From Streptomyces sp. NBC_01296 (GTDB lineage Bacteria > Actinomycetota > Actinomycetes > Streptomycetales > Streptomycetaceae): a stretch of 64,000 nucleotides of DNA. The translations under genes were made by a program, and so were the position numbers. The notes beneath the pieces were generated by a model. It saw only the letters and a program-made list of their open reading frames with translations. It did not search any database and was not told where the DNA came from. Shown here in pieces: positions 31,296 through 40,812 of this stretch. Location: assembly GCF_035984415.1 (NCBI RefSeq), contig NZ_CP130720.1:8791237-8855236 (forward strand), in the 5' to 3' direction. Every line of letters starts with the position of its first letter. The stretch's first letter is position 1.

Positions 31296-33254
31296 ATGAG
31301 GTGGCGTCGAAGCAAGCAGCGTTCATCCTCTTCGCGGGACGATCTCGCGGCCTCCTCGGTCAGCGACAGTGGTGACGCCATCGCGTCGGCAGTGGGCGCA
31401 GTGGCCGTCAGCGGCCATGTGGATCACCTGACGATCACCCACGCCGGTCCACAAGGGCCAGTCCAGTGGCCGCTGCGCCTGGGATCGGTGCCCGCACTGG
31501 CATCTGCCTTCCAGCAGCGGCCTGAAGTTCGCAACGCGATCGACCAAGCTGTCACCGGGCACACCGCGGTGGTGCTGACCCAAGTTCTGTCCGGCGGCGG
31601 CGGTGTCGGCAAAACCCAACTCGCCTCCGCGTACGCCCACCAGGCGCTGGTCGAAGGCGTCGACCTGGTGGTCTGGGTCGACGCCAGCGAAACGGACCAG
31701 GTGATCGCCCGCTACGCGGTAGCCGCTCACATCGTTGATGTCCCCAACGCTCTGGCGGGTCGGACCGGCGAGCAGCACGCCAGGGCATTTCTCCAGTGGC
31801 TGGCAACCACCAAACGATCGTGGCTCGTCATCCTCGACGACATCACCGACCCGGATGCGATGCAGCCGTGGTGGCCGCCATCATCGGCGTGGGGCTGTGG
31901 CCGGGTGGTGGCAACCACCCGCCGCCAGGATGCCGCCTTGTCCGGCGGTGGCCGGGCGGTTGTAGACGTCGACACCTACAGCCCACAAGAAGCTCACACC
32001 TACCTACGCGCCCGGCTCCGAGCCGCCCGTGCGGAGCATCTGCTGGACGCGCAGACACAAGCGCTGGCCGAGGCACTGGGCAATCTGCCCCTGGCGCTGT
32101 CTCACGCCGCCGCTTACATGATCAATGAGGACGTGCCCTGCGCGGACTACCTCCTTCGCTTCAACAGCAGTGCCGCGAAACTGGACGATCTGCTTCCGCG
32201 CCACGCGGACACCGAAGGCTACGGACGCCACGTAGCCGCCGCCCTCCTCCTCTCCCTGAACGTTGCCCAAGCCTGCGAACCCGTGGGCCTCGCCATCCCA
32301 GCGCTGCGCCTCGCCGCCGTCCTCGACCCGGCCGGGCATCCACGCGACCTCTGGGGAGGACAGGCGGTCATCAACTACCTCACTGCCCACCGAACACCCA
32401 TACCGGGGTCAGACGCCCTCATTCCTGTCGACGCCACCCAAGCCAAGGCGACGCTGAGGCTCCTGCACAGGTACAGCCTCCTCACCGACGATGCTCAGGC
32501 CGGATTCCGCGCTGTGAAGCTGCACGCTCTGACTGCACGAGCCGTTCGTGAACACACGCCGAGTGGCGAACAGCGAGAGATCGTAAGGACTGCAGCCGAA
32601 GCACTCACAGAGCTATGGAACAAAGGTGTGGAGAGGGCTGTGCTGCATACGAACGTCGACAGCCTGAACGACTTCGCAGGGGACATGCTGTGGGAGGTTG
32701 AAGGCCACCACCTGCTCCGCTGGGTAGGCCACAGCTTGAGGGCTCGGGGCCTGGCCAGCGCCGCGGTTCCGTACTGGCAGCGGGTAGCAGACACGAGTGA
32801 GCGCCTGCTCGGGCGGACGGACCGCAAGACCCTTCTGGCTCGACGTGAGCTGGCTATGGCCTACCTGAGCGCGGGCCGCACCAAGGATGCCTTCGCCGTG
32901 TTCCAGGAGGACTACGCATACGATGCCGAGGCACTGGCTGACACCGGCCTGAAGAAGGACCAGGCGGGGGACTCTGCAGACCTCCTCCGCCTGTTGGAAG
33001 ACACGCTCGCAGTCCGGGAACGCCTCCTCGGCCCCACAGCCCCCGAGACTCTGTCATGCCGAGTACAGCTCAGCTTCGCCTACTGGAATGCAGACAAACA
33101 GCCACAGGCCATCAGCATGCTCAAGCTAGTCCTCAAGCACCAGAACGAGGAATTGGGCATCCACCATCCCGATTCAATGGCAACGGCGCTCCGCCTGAAC
33201 GAGTTGCGAACTGAACGCAAAAGGCGGTGGTGGGAGACGTCGGCCGGATCTTGA
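31296..33254 (+). CDS. STAND ATPase with NB-ARC and TPR-like repeats
   Basis: 652 residues. After an N-terminal SDSGDAIASAVGAVAVSG extension, the NB-ARC/NACHT-type ATPase has Walker A GGGGVGKTQLA (Lys106), Walker B LVILDDITD (Asp181-Asp182), a GCGRVVATTRRQD sensor-like block and GNLPLALSHAAAYM, the GLPLA motif of NB-ARC proteins. A winged-helix-like region follows, then TPR-like helices (LARRELAMAYLSAGRTKDAF, CRVQLSFAYWNADKQPQAIS). No separate effector domain is evident, so the adjacent membrane protein may be the output. STAND proteins commonly act in stress signalling and anti-phage defence. Confidence 0.8.
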   Translation: MRWRRSKQRSSSSRDDLAASSVSDSGDAIASAVGAVAVSGHVDHLTITHAGPQGPVQWPLRLGSVPALASAFQQRPEVRNAIDQAVTGHTAVVLTQVLSGGGGVGKTQLASAYAHQALVEGVDLVVWVDASETDQVIARYAVAAHIVDVPNALAGRTGEQHARAFLQWLATTKRSWLVILDDITDPDAMQPWWPPSSAWGCGRVVATTRRQDAALSGGGRAVVDVDTYSPQEAHTYLRARLRAARAEHLLDAQTQALAEALGNLPLALSHAAAYMINEDVPCADYLLRFNSSAAKLDDLLPRHADTEGYGRHVAAALLLSLNVAQACEPVGLAIPALRLAAVLDPAGHPRDLWGGQAVINYLTAHRTPIPGSDALIPVDATQAKATLRLLHRYSLLTDDAQAGFRAVKLHALTARAVREHTPSGEQREIVRTAAEALTELWNKGVERAVLHTNVDSLNDFAGDMLWEVEGHHLLRWVGHSLRARGLASAAVPYWQRVADTSERLLGRTDRKTLLARRELAMAYLSAGRTKDAFAVFQEDYAYDAEALADTGLKKDQAGDSADLLRLLEDTLAVRERLLGPTAPETLSCRVQLSFAYWNADKQPQAISMLKLVLKHQNEELGIHHPDSMATALRLNELRTERKRRWWETSAGS

Positions 33255-33362
33255 CCACTCTCGAATGAACAGTTCTGAGCCCTCGGCGGCCGGGTGAGAA
33301 GTACGGCCGACGCGGTGGGGCCGCTACTCAAGTGGTACCCTCGGCGGCTCCGTTCTGGCTGC

Positions 33363-33485
33363 TCAGTCGTGGCGGGCGAGCTTGAACGCGGAGACGAGCA
33401 GGATCACGGCCAGCGCGGGGATGAGCACCACGTCCGGGAACACGCCGAGGAGCAGTCCACCCAGCACGGCCCCGGCTGCGGTCTC
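33363..33485 (-). pseudogene. TauE/SafE permease 3' relic
   Basis: Minus strand reads GAVLGGLLLGVFPDVVLIPA, LAVILLVSAFKLARHD and a stop. This matches the terminal helices of TauE/SafE (DUF81) sulfite/organosulfonate exporters. Nothing upstream continues the permease, so only the tail survives. Confidence 0.6.
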
Positions 33486-34251
33486 TCGGTTTGGTGACAG
33501 CGGTGTGAGAGACGGTGGGCTCCGGTGTGTTGATGCCGGTCGGGGGCTGTTTCGGGGTGTGTGGTCGCTGTCATGGATGTGAGAGATCGGGGTCTATCCA
33601 CTGTCGTTGAGTGAGAGACGCCCAGGTCGCGTACTGACGTGAAAGCGAGAGATCGCAGACAACGCGCCCACCGGAATGCTGCGGTCCCCGGCCCTGACAC
33701 CCTGGCGGGTGCAGGGCCGGGGCGCCGCCCCGACAGGACGGCGCCTGGGGCCCGCATGGGGGGTGGCGGCCACAGCGGTGCCGTGGGGGAGAGGAATCAC
33801 CGCTGTGGCCGGGCGCCTTGTACATGCCCTCGGTGCACGTGGGTCAAGTGCGAAACCACCTGTGCGCATGGAGAGGTGCGGGCCGGGTTTACAGACTGGC
33901 ATTGTGCTCACCTGCGCGGCTCGCCCGCAGCGGCGCCAGGCCGGCCTTCGTAATGTGTGTCGTGGGAGCGGGGTGCGCCCCCGTCGGCAGGCCGTTCGCG
34001 GTGAGGGCTGTCCTCCGGTGAGAGGTGGCAGCCCAGGAGAGAGCCGGGCCTGTGGCGGAAAGTGGCGGCCAGCCGTGTGGGGATTGCTGTTCTGGTGAAT
34101 GGTGATGATGAAAAGGTTTTGTGCAGGAGGGTGGCCGGAGGGAACGGAATGCGACCGTGGACCGTTGCTGCGATCCCGCTGAAGGTTCGATTCCGTATGT
34201 GGTGCGAAAGATTGTCGACATCCCGCCGGCGGTCGGCGGCCGTAGGGAGTG
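33486..34251. other. Gene-poor stretch
   Basis: Contains several open frames, none convincing. Probably decayed sequence between the permease relic and the MarR operon. Confidence 0.35.
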
Positions 34252-34273
34252 ACAGTGCTTATATAAATGCTGT
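34252..34273. promoter_or_regulatory. Candidate MarR operator
   Basis: 22-bp imperfect dyad ACAG-TGC-TTATATAA-ATG-CTGT just upstream of the MarR-type gene. An AT-rich core in very GC-rich DNA and placement 5 bases before the ATG suggest autoregulation and a promoter with a very short leader. Confidence 0.5.
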
Positions 34274-34277
34274 TACG

Positions 34278-34787
34278 ATGGACGGCATGGCCGACACCCA
34301 CGCGCTCGACCCGACGCAGCAGAGCCTCTGGCGGCCCCTGCGTCTGCTGCAGGCGTCCATGGACGCCGACATCGCAGAGGTCTATTCCAGCCAGCAGATC
34401 GAAGGGCTCAAGCCCAGCTTCGTCATGGAGCTGCTCCGGCTTCACGCCCGCGGACCCCTGACCATCGCGGAACTGGCGGAGTCCGTTCAGCTCACGCATT
34501 CCGCACTCAGCCAGAAGGTCGCCGCGATGCGGAAGGCCGGCTGGGTCCAGACCGTCGTGGGCGACGACGCGCGCACCAGGAAGGTGACGCTCACCGGCAA
34601 AGCCCGCGGCATCGTCGGTCGCCTGGCGGCGGAATGGCGAGCCACCGAGGCTGCCATCGCCGAGCTGGAAGGGGACATTCCCTACCCGCTCTCCCGGGTC
34701 GTCACCGATGTCGAAGCCGCTCTGGAGCGGAAGAGCTTCCGCGACCGGATCGCCGAGAAGCTGGCGGAGGATCCCGCATGGGGCTGA
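34278..34787 (+). CDS. MarR-family transcriptional regulator
   Basis: 169 residues from ATG 34278 (ATG 34287 is also possible). Winged-helix signatures: LLRLHARGPLTIAELAESVQ, LTHSALSQKVAAMRKAGWVQ and the wing VVGDDARTRKVTLTGKAR. Helical ends for dimerisation. Overlaps the MFS transporter start (ATG 34778 within its last codons), so the two form an operon; probably represses it until a ligand binds. Confidence 0.85.
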   Translation: MDGMADTHALDPTQQSLWRPLRLLQASMDADIAEVYSSQQIEGLKPSFVMELLRLHARGPLTIAELAESVQLTHSALSQKVAAMRKAGWVQTVVGDDARTRKVTLTGKARGIVGRLAAEWRATEAAIAELEGDIPYPLSRVVTDVEAALERKSFRDRIAEKLAEDPAWG

Positions 34788-36034
34788 AGGGCGCACTCAT
34801 CGACGTGGCTCCGTTACGGTCGTCGCCACCCTTCCGGAGGCTGTGGATCGGCCAGACCCTGTCGGGTTTCGGCAGCCAGATGACACTCATCGCCGTCATG
34901 TTCCAGGTCTGGCAGATGACGAAGAGCCCCGCCTGGACGGGCGCCGTCGGACTGGCCCAAGCGGTTCCGCTCGTCGTGCTCGGCCTGTTCGCCGGATCGC
35001 TCGTCGACAGGGTGGACCGGCGGAAGTTCTACCTGCTCATGACCAGCGGACAAGCCGCGTGCTCGCTGCTCCTCGCGCTCCAGGCCTTCTTCGGGCACGC
35101 TCCCGCCGCCGCCGTCCTGGGGCTCGTCGCGCTTCAGTCGTGCTTCGTCGCGGGCAGCGGCCCGACCTCGCGCACCTTCATCCCGCACCTTCTCGCCAAG
35201 GAACAGCTGGCCGCGGGACTGGCGTTGAGCCGAATCGCCTTCCAGGGCGCCATGCTGCTCGGTCCCGTGCTCGGCGGGCTGATGGTGGGCGAGCTGGGAG
35301 TCGGAGCCTGCTACCTGATCGACGCCGTGACGTTCGCCGCCGCGTTCTACGGTGCCTTCGGCCTGCCGAAGATGACTCCCGGAGACGAGCCGGCGCGCCC
35401 CGGCCTGCGGGGGGTGCTGGACGGCCTCGTTTTCCTGGGACGCACCCCCGTCATTCGCGGGGCCCTGCTCACCGACCTGGCCGCCACCGTGCTGTCGATG
35501 CCCATCAGTCTGTTTCCCCTGATCAACGCCGAACGGTTCGGCGGCAACCCGCGCACCCTCGGGCTGTTCCTCACCGCGGTCGCCGTCGGGGGCGTAGCGG
35601 CGTCACTGTTCTCCGGAACCTTCACCCGGTTCCCCCGCCCCGGCCTGGTGATGCTCGGCGGTTCCGCCACCTGGGGCGCGGCGCTGACGTTGTTCGGCAC
35701 GGCATCCAACCGATGGGTCGGACTGGCCTTCCTCGTCGTGGCCGGCGCGGCGGACACCGTCTCAGTGGTCTCGCGGAGCACCGTCGTCCAGATGAACACG
35801 CCGAGCGATCTGCTCGGCCGCGTCAGCGCGGCCGAACAGATCGTGGGGCAAGCAGGGCCCGACATCGGCAACATGCGAGGGGGCCTCGTGGCGGATGTCT
35901 CGTCAGGAGCGGTGGCCCTCGTCAGCGGCGGCCTGCTCTGCCTCGGTGCCGTGGCTTTCGTGGGCATCACGACGCCGGACCTGCGCCGTTCCACCCCGTC
36001 CGCCTCGGCCCGTACGGCGACCGCCAGTCCATGA
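34778..36034 (+). CDS. MFS transporter (EntS/MFS_3-like)
   Basis: 418 residues from ATG 34778, overlapping the regulator's stop. About 12 membrane segments; typical MFS motifs include FAGSLVDRVDRRKFYLL after helix 2 (motif A) and TPSDLLGRVSAAEQ in the second half. The N-terminal RRLWIGQTLSGFGSQMTLIA is characteristic of the EntS-type siderophore/drug efflux branch. Likely exports a small molecule sensed by the MarR protein. Confidence 0.85.
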   Translation: MGLKGALIDVAPLRSSPPFRRLWIGQTLSGFGSQMTLIAVMFQVWQMTKSPAWTGAVGLAQAVPLVVLGLFAGSLVDRVDRRKFYLLMTSGQAACSLLLALQAFFGHAPAAAVLGLVALQSCFVAGSGPTSRTFIPHLLAKEQLAAGLALSRIAFQGAMLLGPVLGGLMVGELGVGACYLIDAVTFAAAFYGAFGLPKMTPGDEPARPGLRGVLDGLVFLGRTPVIRGALLTDLAATVLSMPISLFPLINAERFGGNPRTLGLFLTAVAVGGVAASLFSGTFTRFPRPGLVMLGGSATWGAALTLFGTASNRWVGLAFLVVAGAADTVSVVSRSTVVQMNTPSDLLGRVSAAEQIVGQAGPDIGNMRGGLVADVSSGAVALVSGGLLCLGAVAFVGITTPDLRRSTPSASARTATASP

Positions 36035-36099
36035 GCCCGGACCGGCGGCGCGCCGGGGGTCATCCGCAGGCGGCCGTCAGTGCGGCGGTGAACTCCCAT

Positions 36100-36906
36100 G
36101 CCAGTTCGCTGATCACGAGGTTCGTTCCCAGCTCAGAGAGTTCTATCCGGCGATCCTCGCCGCGTTCGCCCAGCACGAGCAAGGACTGTGCTCGAGGGAA
36201 GCCCGCAGCATCCTGGCCGCGGCGCCGACCCCGACATCGGCTGCGAAGCTCACACGGCAACGCCTGCAGTCGCTGCTCAAGCAGGCCGGCCGCGTCCGCG
36301 GCATCCAGGCCGAAGCCGAAAGGCTCCACGAGGTCTTCAAACGCGACTACCTCCACCAGCTCCCGCCGGTCGAAGCGGCTCTGGGACATCAGACTTCCGC
36401 TCTGCTCAGGGAGCTGAACACCCGCCCGCGACAACGCCGACCAGCTCGAAGAGGCCGTCACGCAGACCTTCGAAGAGCATCCGGACGCGCCGGTCATCCG
36501 CAGCTTTCCGGGTCTCGCCGCACTGACCGGCGCCCGGGTACTGGCGGAGATCGGCGACGACCGGACCCGCTTCGCCACTGCCGGATCCCTCAAGGCCTAC
36601 GCGGGAAGCGCCCCGATCACCAGGGCCAGCGGCAAGAGCTGCAAGGTCATGAGCCGGAAGGTCAAGAACCAGAGACTGGCCGCCGTCGGCTACGTCTGGG
36701 CCTTCAACTCTCTCACCAGGTCACCAGGAGCCAGAGCCCACTACGATCGCCGAAGGGCTGCCGGTGACCGCCACATCGCAGCACAGCGGAACCTCTTCAA
36801 CCGCTTCATGGGCATGCTGTTCCACTGCCTCCAGAACGGCCACACCCACGACGAAGCAGCCGCCTTCCCACAGGCCTCAGCAGCAATCAGAGCAGCGGCG
36901 GCTTGA
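36100..36906 (+). pseudogene. IS110-family transposase, 5'-truncated and frameshifted
   Basis: The first part (LREFYPAILAAFAQHEQGLC, LLKQAGRVRGIQAEAERLHE) and second part (IRSFPGLAALTGARVLAEIG, LKAYAGSAPITRASGKS, NQRLAAVGYVWAFNS) match the middle and C-terminal transposase_20 domain of IS110/IS1111 elements. The N-terminal DEDD catalytic domain is missing and a frameshift lies near 36420. Cannot be active. Confidence 0.7.
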
Positions 36907-37084
36907 CGCTTATCCGCGTGGGATGTCTTGTCAGCGAGGACCAGGTCTGGCCTGGTGCGGGGTCGCCCTCGTCGACGTGGAACTCGCAGGCGGGCCATCA
37001 CGTGCAGGAAGCGGGCGCGTCGCCGGCTTGTCCGGCCGCGAGATAGAAGGCCAGAGGCCGACAGCGGGCATCGGAGGCGAGATG

Positions 37085-37320
37085 GATCTTCGTGCGCCGA
37101 AGTCCTGCGCGATGCCGCGCAGGTCCGAGGCGTAGCCCTGGCCGATGGCGCGGAACTTCCACTCCGCGCCGTTGCGGTACAGCTCGCCTAAGACCATCGC
37201 GGTCTCCGTCGAGGTGTCCTCACTCAGGTCGCAGCGCGAGCTCCTGGCCGTCGGCCTGGTTGACCTCGCGGATGAAGGCTGCTCCGGTGATGGAGCTCGC
37301 GTCCCAGGTCAGCTCTTGAT
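37085..37320 (-). pseudogene. TerD-family relic
   Basis: Minus strand reads EVNQADGQELA, then in a second frame DLSEDTSTETAMVLGELYRN and EWKFRAIGQGYASDL, ending IAQDFG. These are the last ~60 residues of TerD-type tellurite-resistance/stress proteins (Ca-binding beta domain). One frameshift and loss of the N-terminal two-thirds make it a relic. Confidence 0.65.
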
Positions 37321-37573
37321 GTCACGGTCCTCGAAGATGAAGTCGAGGAAGATCAGGAGTAGGAACATGTCTCCGAGGGCGGCAATCGACGGACGCGCCG
37401 GTTACGAATTACTGGTCCGTGTCCTTCACGGGGTGCATTGTGTGCAGACCCTCGCCCGGTCGCACCCTGCCCGGGCATGCCTGTAGATTCGCCGGATATG
37501 CACTATATGTAACCAAAGGTGACGTATAGTGGGGAGGTGTGCGCCGACCCTGTCCGATGTCTGTGGGAGTGCC

Positions 37574-38464
37574 ATGTCCGCCACGTCCATGCTGCTGATC
37601 AAAGGAACCTTCCGGGCGGCGTTCTCCGCACCGGATGGTGACACCATCCTCTTCCTCCCGGACAACGTGGCTGACTGGAAGCTCGTGCCCGGGGTTAACA
37701 GGGTCTTGCCGAAGGGCGACGGCCGCGCCCCGATCCGGCTGGAAGCCATCGACGCGCTGGAGACCCACTACGGGGACAAGGATTCCCCCTCAGGCGTGCA
37801 GCACCAGCCGCTGAACCTGGCGCATCAGGCACGTGACGAGCTACTGGCCTCGCTCGGCTTCACCAACGTTGTCCGCGATGGCGAATTCGTCAAGAGCACC
37901 ACCCCGGACGCCGTGCCCGGCTTCATCCTCACCCGCGGCGCGGACATCTTCGGCCGGTGCGTGGCCCTGGTCAGCAAGACATTCCCCCCGGTCTTCAACG
38001 GCTACGAAACCGAAGTCGACGAGGACCTGTTGAAGAAGACCGCGAACTACCACATGATCGACCTCGGCCTGGCCTACCCGACCTACTACGCCGCCTTCCC
38101 CGACCACCTGCGCGCCTCCCTGACCGTCGCCGCCAGGGAGGCTAGGAACGCGAGGAAGGGCGTATGGGCCAAGGACGCGACCACCGAGGGGGCGAAGGTC
38201 ACCGGGATGGACTCGCTCACGGCCGAAACCGGGGCCGTGATCCTCCCGAAGCTGTTCCGTCGGCTGAAGGACTACCTGGACCTCAACCCGGCGGATCCCT
38301 CCCTGGCCTGCTTCCCTGCTTTCCTCGCCGGAAACTCGGACAAGTTCTACATCCAGGGAAATCCGAAGCAGTTCACCGGCATGCACAACATTGTCGAGAT
38401 CACCAACGGCCAGACTGTGAAGATGACCCGCCAGGCCGAGGAAATCACCTTCGACGAGAAGTGA
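37574..38464 (+). CDS. Staphylococcal nuclease-like protein
   Basis: 296 residues from ATG 37574 with GGGAG upstream. Residues 1-65 follow the SNase OB-fold: KGTFRAAFSAPDGDTILFLP with DGDT at 21-24, then IRLEAIDALE in which Arg55, Asp60 and Glu63 have the same spacing as Arg35, Asp40 and Glu43 of staphylococcal nuclease. A later FGRCVAL fits the second catalytic Arg region, and ARNARKGVWA fits the last helix. No signal peptide is seen, so it may act inside the cell. The C-terminal ~100 residues are an extra domain of unknown role. Confidence 0.7.
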   Translation: MSATSMLLIKGTFRAAFSAPDGDTILFLPDNVADWKLVPGVNRVLPKGDGRAPIRLEAIDALETHYGDKDSPSGVQHQPLNLAHQARDELLASLGFTNVVRDGEFVKSTTPDAVPGFILTRGADIFGRCVALVSKTFPPVFNGYETEVDEDLLKKTANYHMIDLGLAYPTYYAAFPDHLRASLTVAAREARNARKGVWAKDATTEGAKVTGMDSLTAETGAVILPKLFRRLKDYLDLNPADPSLACFPAFLAGNSDKFYIQGNPKQFTGMHNIVEITNGQTVKMTRQAEEITFDEK

Positions 38465-38592
38465 GCGGGAGCCGACGCGCGCCCGGATCTCGGGCGCGGT
38501 CACGGCGGCCTGATCGTCGAGCCCGAACATGCCGAGGCTCTCGTCTCCGGCGGTGGTGGACAGCGCAGTGTACGTCACAGATCCTGTCCGAC

Positions 38593-39231
38593 GTGCCCCC
38601 GCTGGACTGGCTCGCGAACCACCAAGACCTGGACGACGACACACTCGAGCGGGAACTCATGGGCGAGATAGCCCGCGCGGAGCTTCGGGCACTGCGCCTG
38701 CCGTGGGTGGCAGCGGACCCCCTGCCATACGTGGACTCGCCATACATTTGCTTCCGCGCCTCGGCAGCGATGTCCGACCACCTCCCGGCACCGCTTGTCG
38801 CCCAACTGCTCGACGACGGGGAAAGCAGCGTCCGCACGACGATGGCCCTGCACGCCCGAGACCAGACCGATCCCGACACCGCCGAGCGCATCGACCGAAC
38901 CTACCGCCCGGCCAAGAGGGTCCGATGGCGTCCGGCCGACGAATTCCCCCTTCCTGCAGACGTACTTCGACGCCTTGCCACAGACCCCGACCCGAGAATG
39001 AGGCAGCTGGCCCCGCGCGACCCCGACTTGCCCGTGGAATCCGCGCGTCGCCTTGCAGCCGATCCCGACCACACCATGCGCCGCACCATCGCGACCTATC
39101 CCCGGCTCCCGGCCGAGGACCTGACACGGCTGCTGGCCGATCCGTCCGAACCTGTCGCGGCCACTGCAGCCGCAAACCCCAACCTGCCGCCCGCACACAT
39201 GCACCAACTGTTCGCTCTCGCAGGCTTGTGA
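38593..39231 (+). CDS. Leucine-rich repeat variant (LRV) protein, probably 5'-truncated
   Basis: About 212 residues from GTG 38593, though the start is uncertain and the N-terminus seems clipped. Repeats of about 24 residues such as LPADVLRRLATDPDPRMRQL, LPVESARRLAADPDHTMRRT and LPAEDLTRLLADPSEPVAAT match LRV units of actinobacteria, which form a right-handed helical scaffold. No catalytic motif. Usual family members are longer at the N-terminus. Confidence 0.6.
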   Translation: MPPLDWLANHQDLDDDTLERELMGEIARAELRALRLPWVAADPLPYVDSPYICFRASAAMSDHLPAPLVAQLLDDGESSVRTTMALHARDQTDPDTAERIDRTYRPAKRVRWRPADEFPLPADVLRRLATDPDPRMRQLAPRDPDLPVESARRLAADPDHTMRRTIATYPRLPAEDLTRLLADPSEPVAATAAANPNLPPAHMHQLFALAGL

Positions 39232-39429
39232 CACTCGAGTACGCGTCGCCCATAGCGGGTAAGGATGCCAAGGGCCGTCGGGTGGTCACTTGTGAACGTG
39301 CGGGCAAGCATCCCCCAACCCGATGTCTCGGCCTCTGCGATGCGCCGGGGCCATCGCCGCGAGAGGGGCACCAAGCCGTGCGTGACCACCGCCACGAGGA
39401 ATTGCGCAGGTAAGCAATACCGCTACTTC

Positions 39430-39836
39430 ACCAGTGCCGACGCGACACCACCGAAGCGATCACCGGCGTAGTCACCGGCACCCAGACGCGCCCGCAGCTC
39501 CTGCTCCTGGGCCGCTACGACACCCGCGGCCGCTTCCGTCTCGTGGGCCGCACCGTACCTGTGCCCGCGGACGCAACCTCGCAGCTCGCCGGGCGCCTCA
39601 CGGCCGCCGGCCCCGGGAACCGTGGACGGGGATGCGGTTCTCCTCCGCTTGGGGCAGCACGAAACCACTCGAGGCTAACCTGGTCCGCCTGACCTTGTTG
39701 CCGAGATCAGCGCGGACACCGCCATCGACCGGGCGGCATCCACCGCCACCCGCTGCGTCTCACACAGCTGCTCACCGATGCCACCGCCGCGGCCGTGGCC
39801 CTCTTCGGTGAAGGCCCCGCCACCGCTGCCGGGTGA
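39430..39836 (+). pseudogene. ATP-dependent DNA ligase 3' relic (copy C2)
   Basis: Read across three frames, the ligase C-terminal domain is clear: TTEAITGVVTGTQTRPQLLL, LGRYDTRGRFRLVGRTVPVP, then EPWTGMRFSSAWGSTKPLEA, then DLVAEISADTAIDR, then GGIHRHPLRL and ALFGEGPATAAG with TGA at 39834-39836. At least three indels. No ligase 5' end is visible just upstream. It differs in sequence from copy C1, so it is from a separate paralogue. Confidence 0.75.
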
Positions 39837-39961
39837 GCGGCACGGCCCGTCGTAGCCGGGCGGCGCAGTGTCGTTTCGGCAGTGAACTCGCCCACCCGCC
39901 CGGGTGAGTTCTTGGCGAGCCCCTGTCCCGGTGACGCCGGGGCCAGCTACAACCCTGGTCC

Positions 39962-40681
39962 GTGATCAAAAATCTGCTGCGTGGCAGTCTGCCCGCCCTC
40001 GCCCTCGCCGTCCTGCCCGTCCTTGCCTCTGCGCCCGTCGCGCACGCCGCCCCGGTCCAGGGTGCCGCCGCAGCACCCGCGGCGCCGGGCACCGGGAGTG
40101 TTCGGGTGCCGTTGCCGCTGTTCGAGGCGATCGACCAGCTCACGGTGGACGAAGAGCAGCGCGAGGGCTACGTGCGCACCCTGTACAAACACTGGAACAA
40201 GGGCCTCAACGCCGGCGACGGCTGTGACACCCGTAAAGAAGTCATCCTGTCTGAGGCCGTTGAGGCGCCGCAGGTAGCGACGGGCTGCAAACTGACCGGC
40301 GGCAGCTGGCGCAGCCCGTACGACGACGTGGTCGTGACCGACGCAGCCCGTCTTGACGTCGACCACTTTGTCCCGCTGGCCGAAGTCCACGATTCCGGCG
40401 GTTACGCGTGGGACGCTGCCCGGCGTGAGGCGTACGCCAACGATCAGGCGTCCCCGGACACCCTGATCGCGGTCTCGGCCGCCTCCAACCGCAGCAAGGC
40501 GGATAAGGACCCCGCGGAATGGATGCCCACGGACGGCTCCTACCACTGCACCTACACCGCGTCCTGGGTGGGCACGAAACTCCGTTGGGGCCTGGCCGTC
40601 GACGAGGCGGAGCGGCAGGCGCTCCTTGGCCTTGCGGAGGACTGCCCGACCACCACCGTCGTCTACGAACCAGCGGCCTGA
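39962..40681 (+). CDS. Secreted HNH nuclease (GmrSD C-terminal/DUF1524-like)
   Basis: 239 residues from GTG 39962. Signal peptide (LPALALAVLPVLASAPVAHA). The mature part has the actinobacterial secreted HNH family pattern: CDTRKEVILSEA, GCKLTGGSWRSPYDD, catalytic LDVDHFVPLAEVHDSGGYAW, then AASNRSKADKDPAEWMP (Asn and Lys of the HNH box) and YHCTYTASWVGTK. Conserved Cys pairs suggest disulphides outside the cell. Likely cleaves extracellular DNA. Confidence 0.85.
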   Translation: MIKNLLRGSLPALALAVLPVLASAPVAHAAPVQGAAAAPAAPGTGSVRVPLPLFEAIDQLTVDEEQREGYVRTLYKHWNKGLNAGDGCDTRKEVILSEAVEAPQVATGCKLTGGSWRSPYDDVVVTDAARLDVDHFVPLAEVHDSGGYAWDAARREAYANDQASPDTLIAVSAASNRSKADKDPAEWMPTDGSYHCTYTASWVGTKLRWGLAVDEAERQALLGLAEDCPTTTVVYEPAA

Positions 40682-40812
40682 TCGGCTTCCCCGTGAACGC
40701 CGTGGTCCTCCAACGAGGCGAAGGGCTCGAGGCGCCCGGCGAGGATCGCGAAGGCAGTGCCGACGCCACGTGAAGGGCACCATGAACTGCCGAAAGAGGG
40801 ACGGCTGAACCT

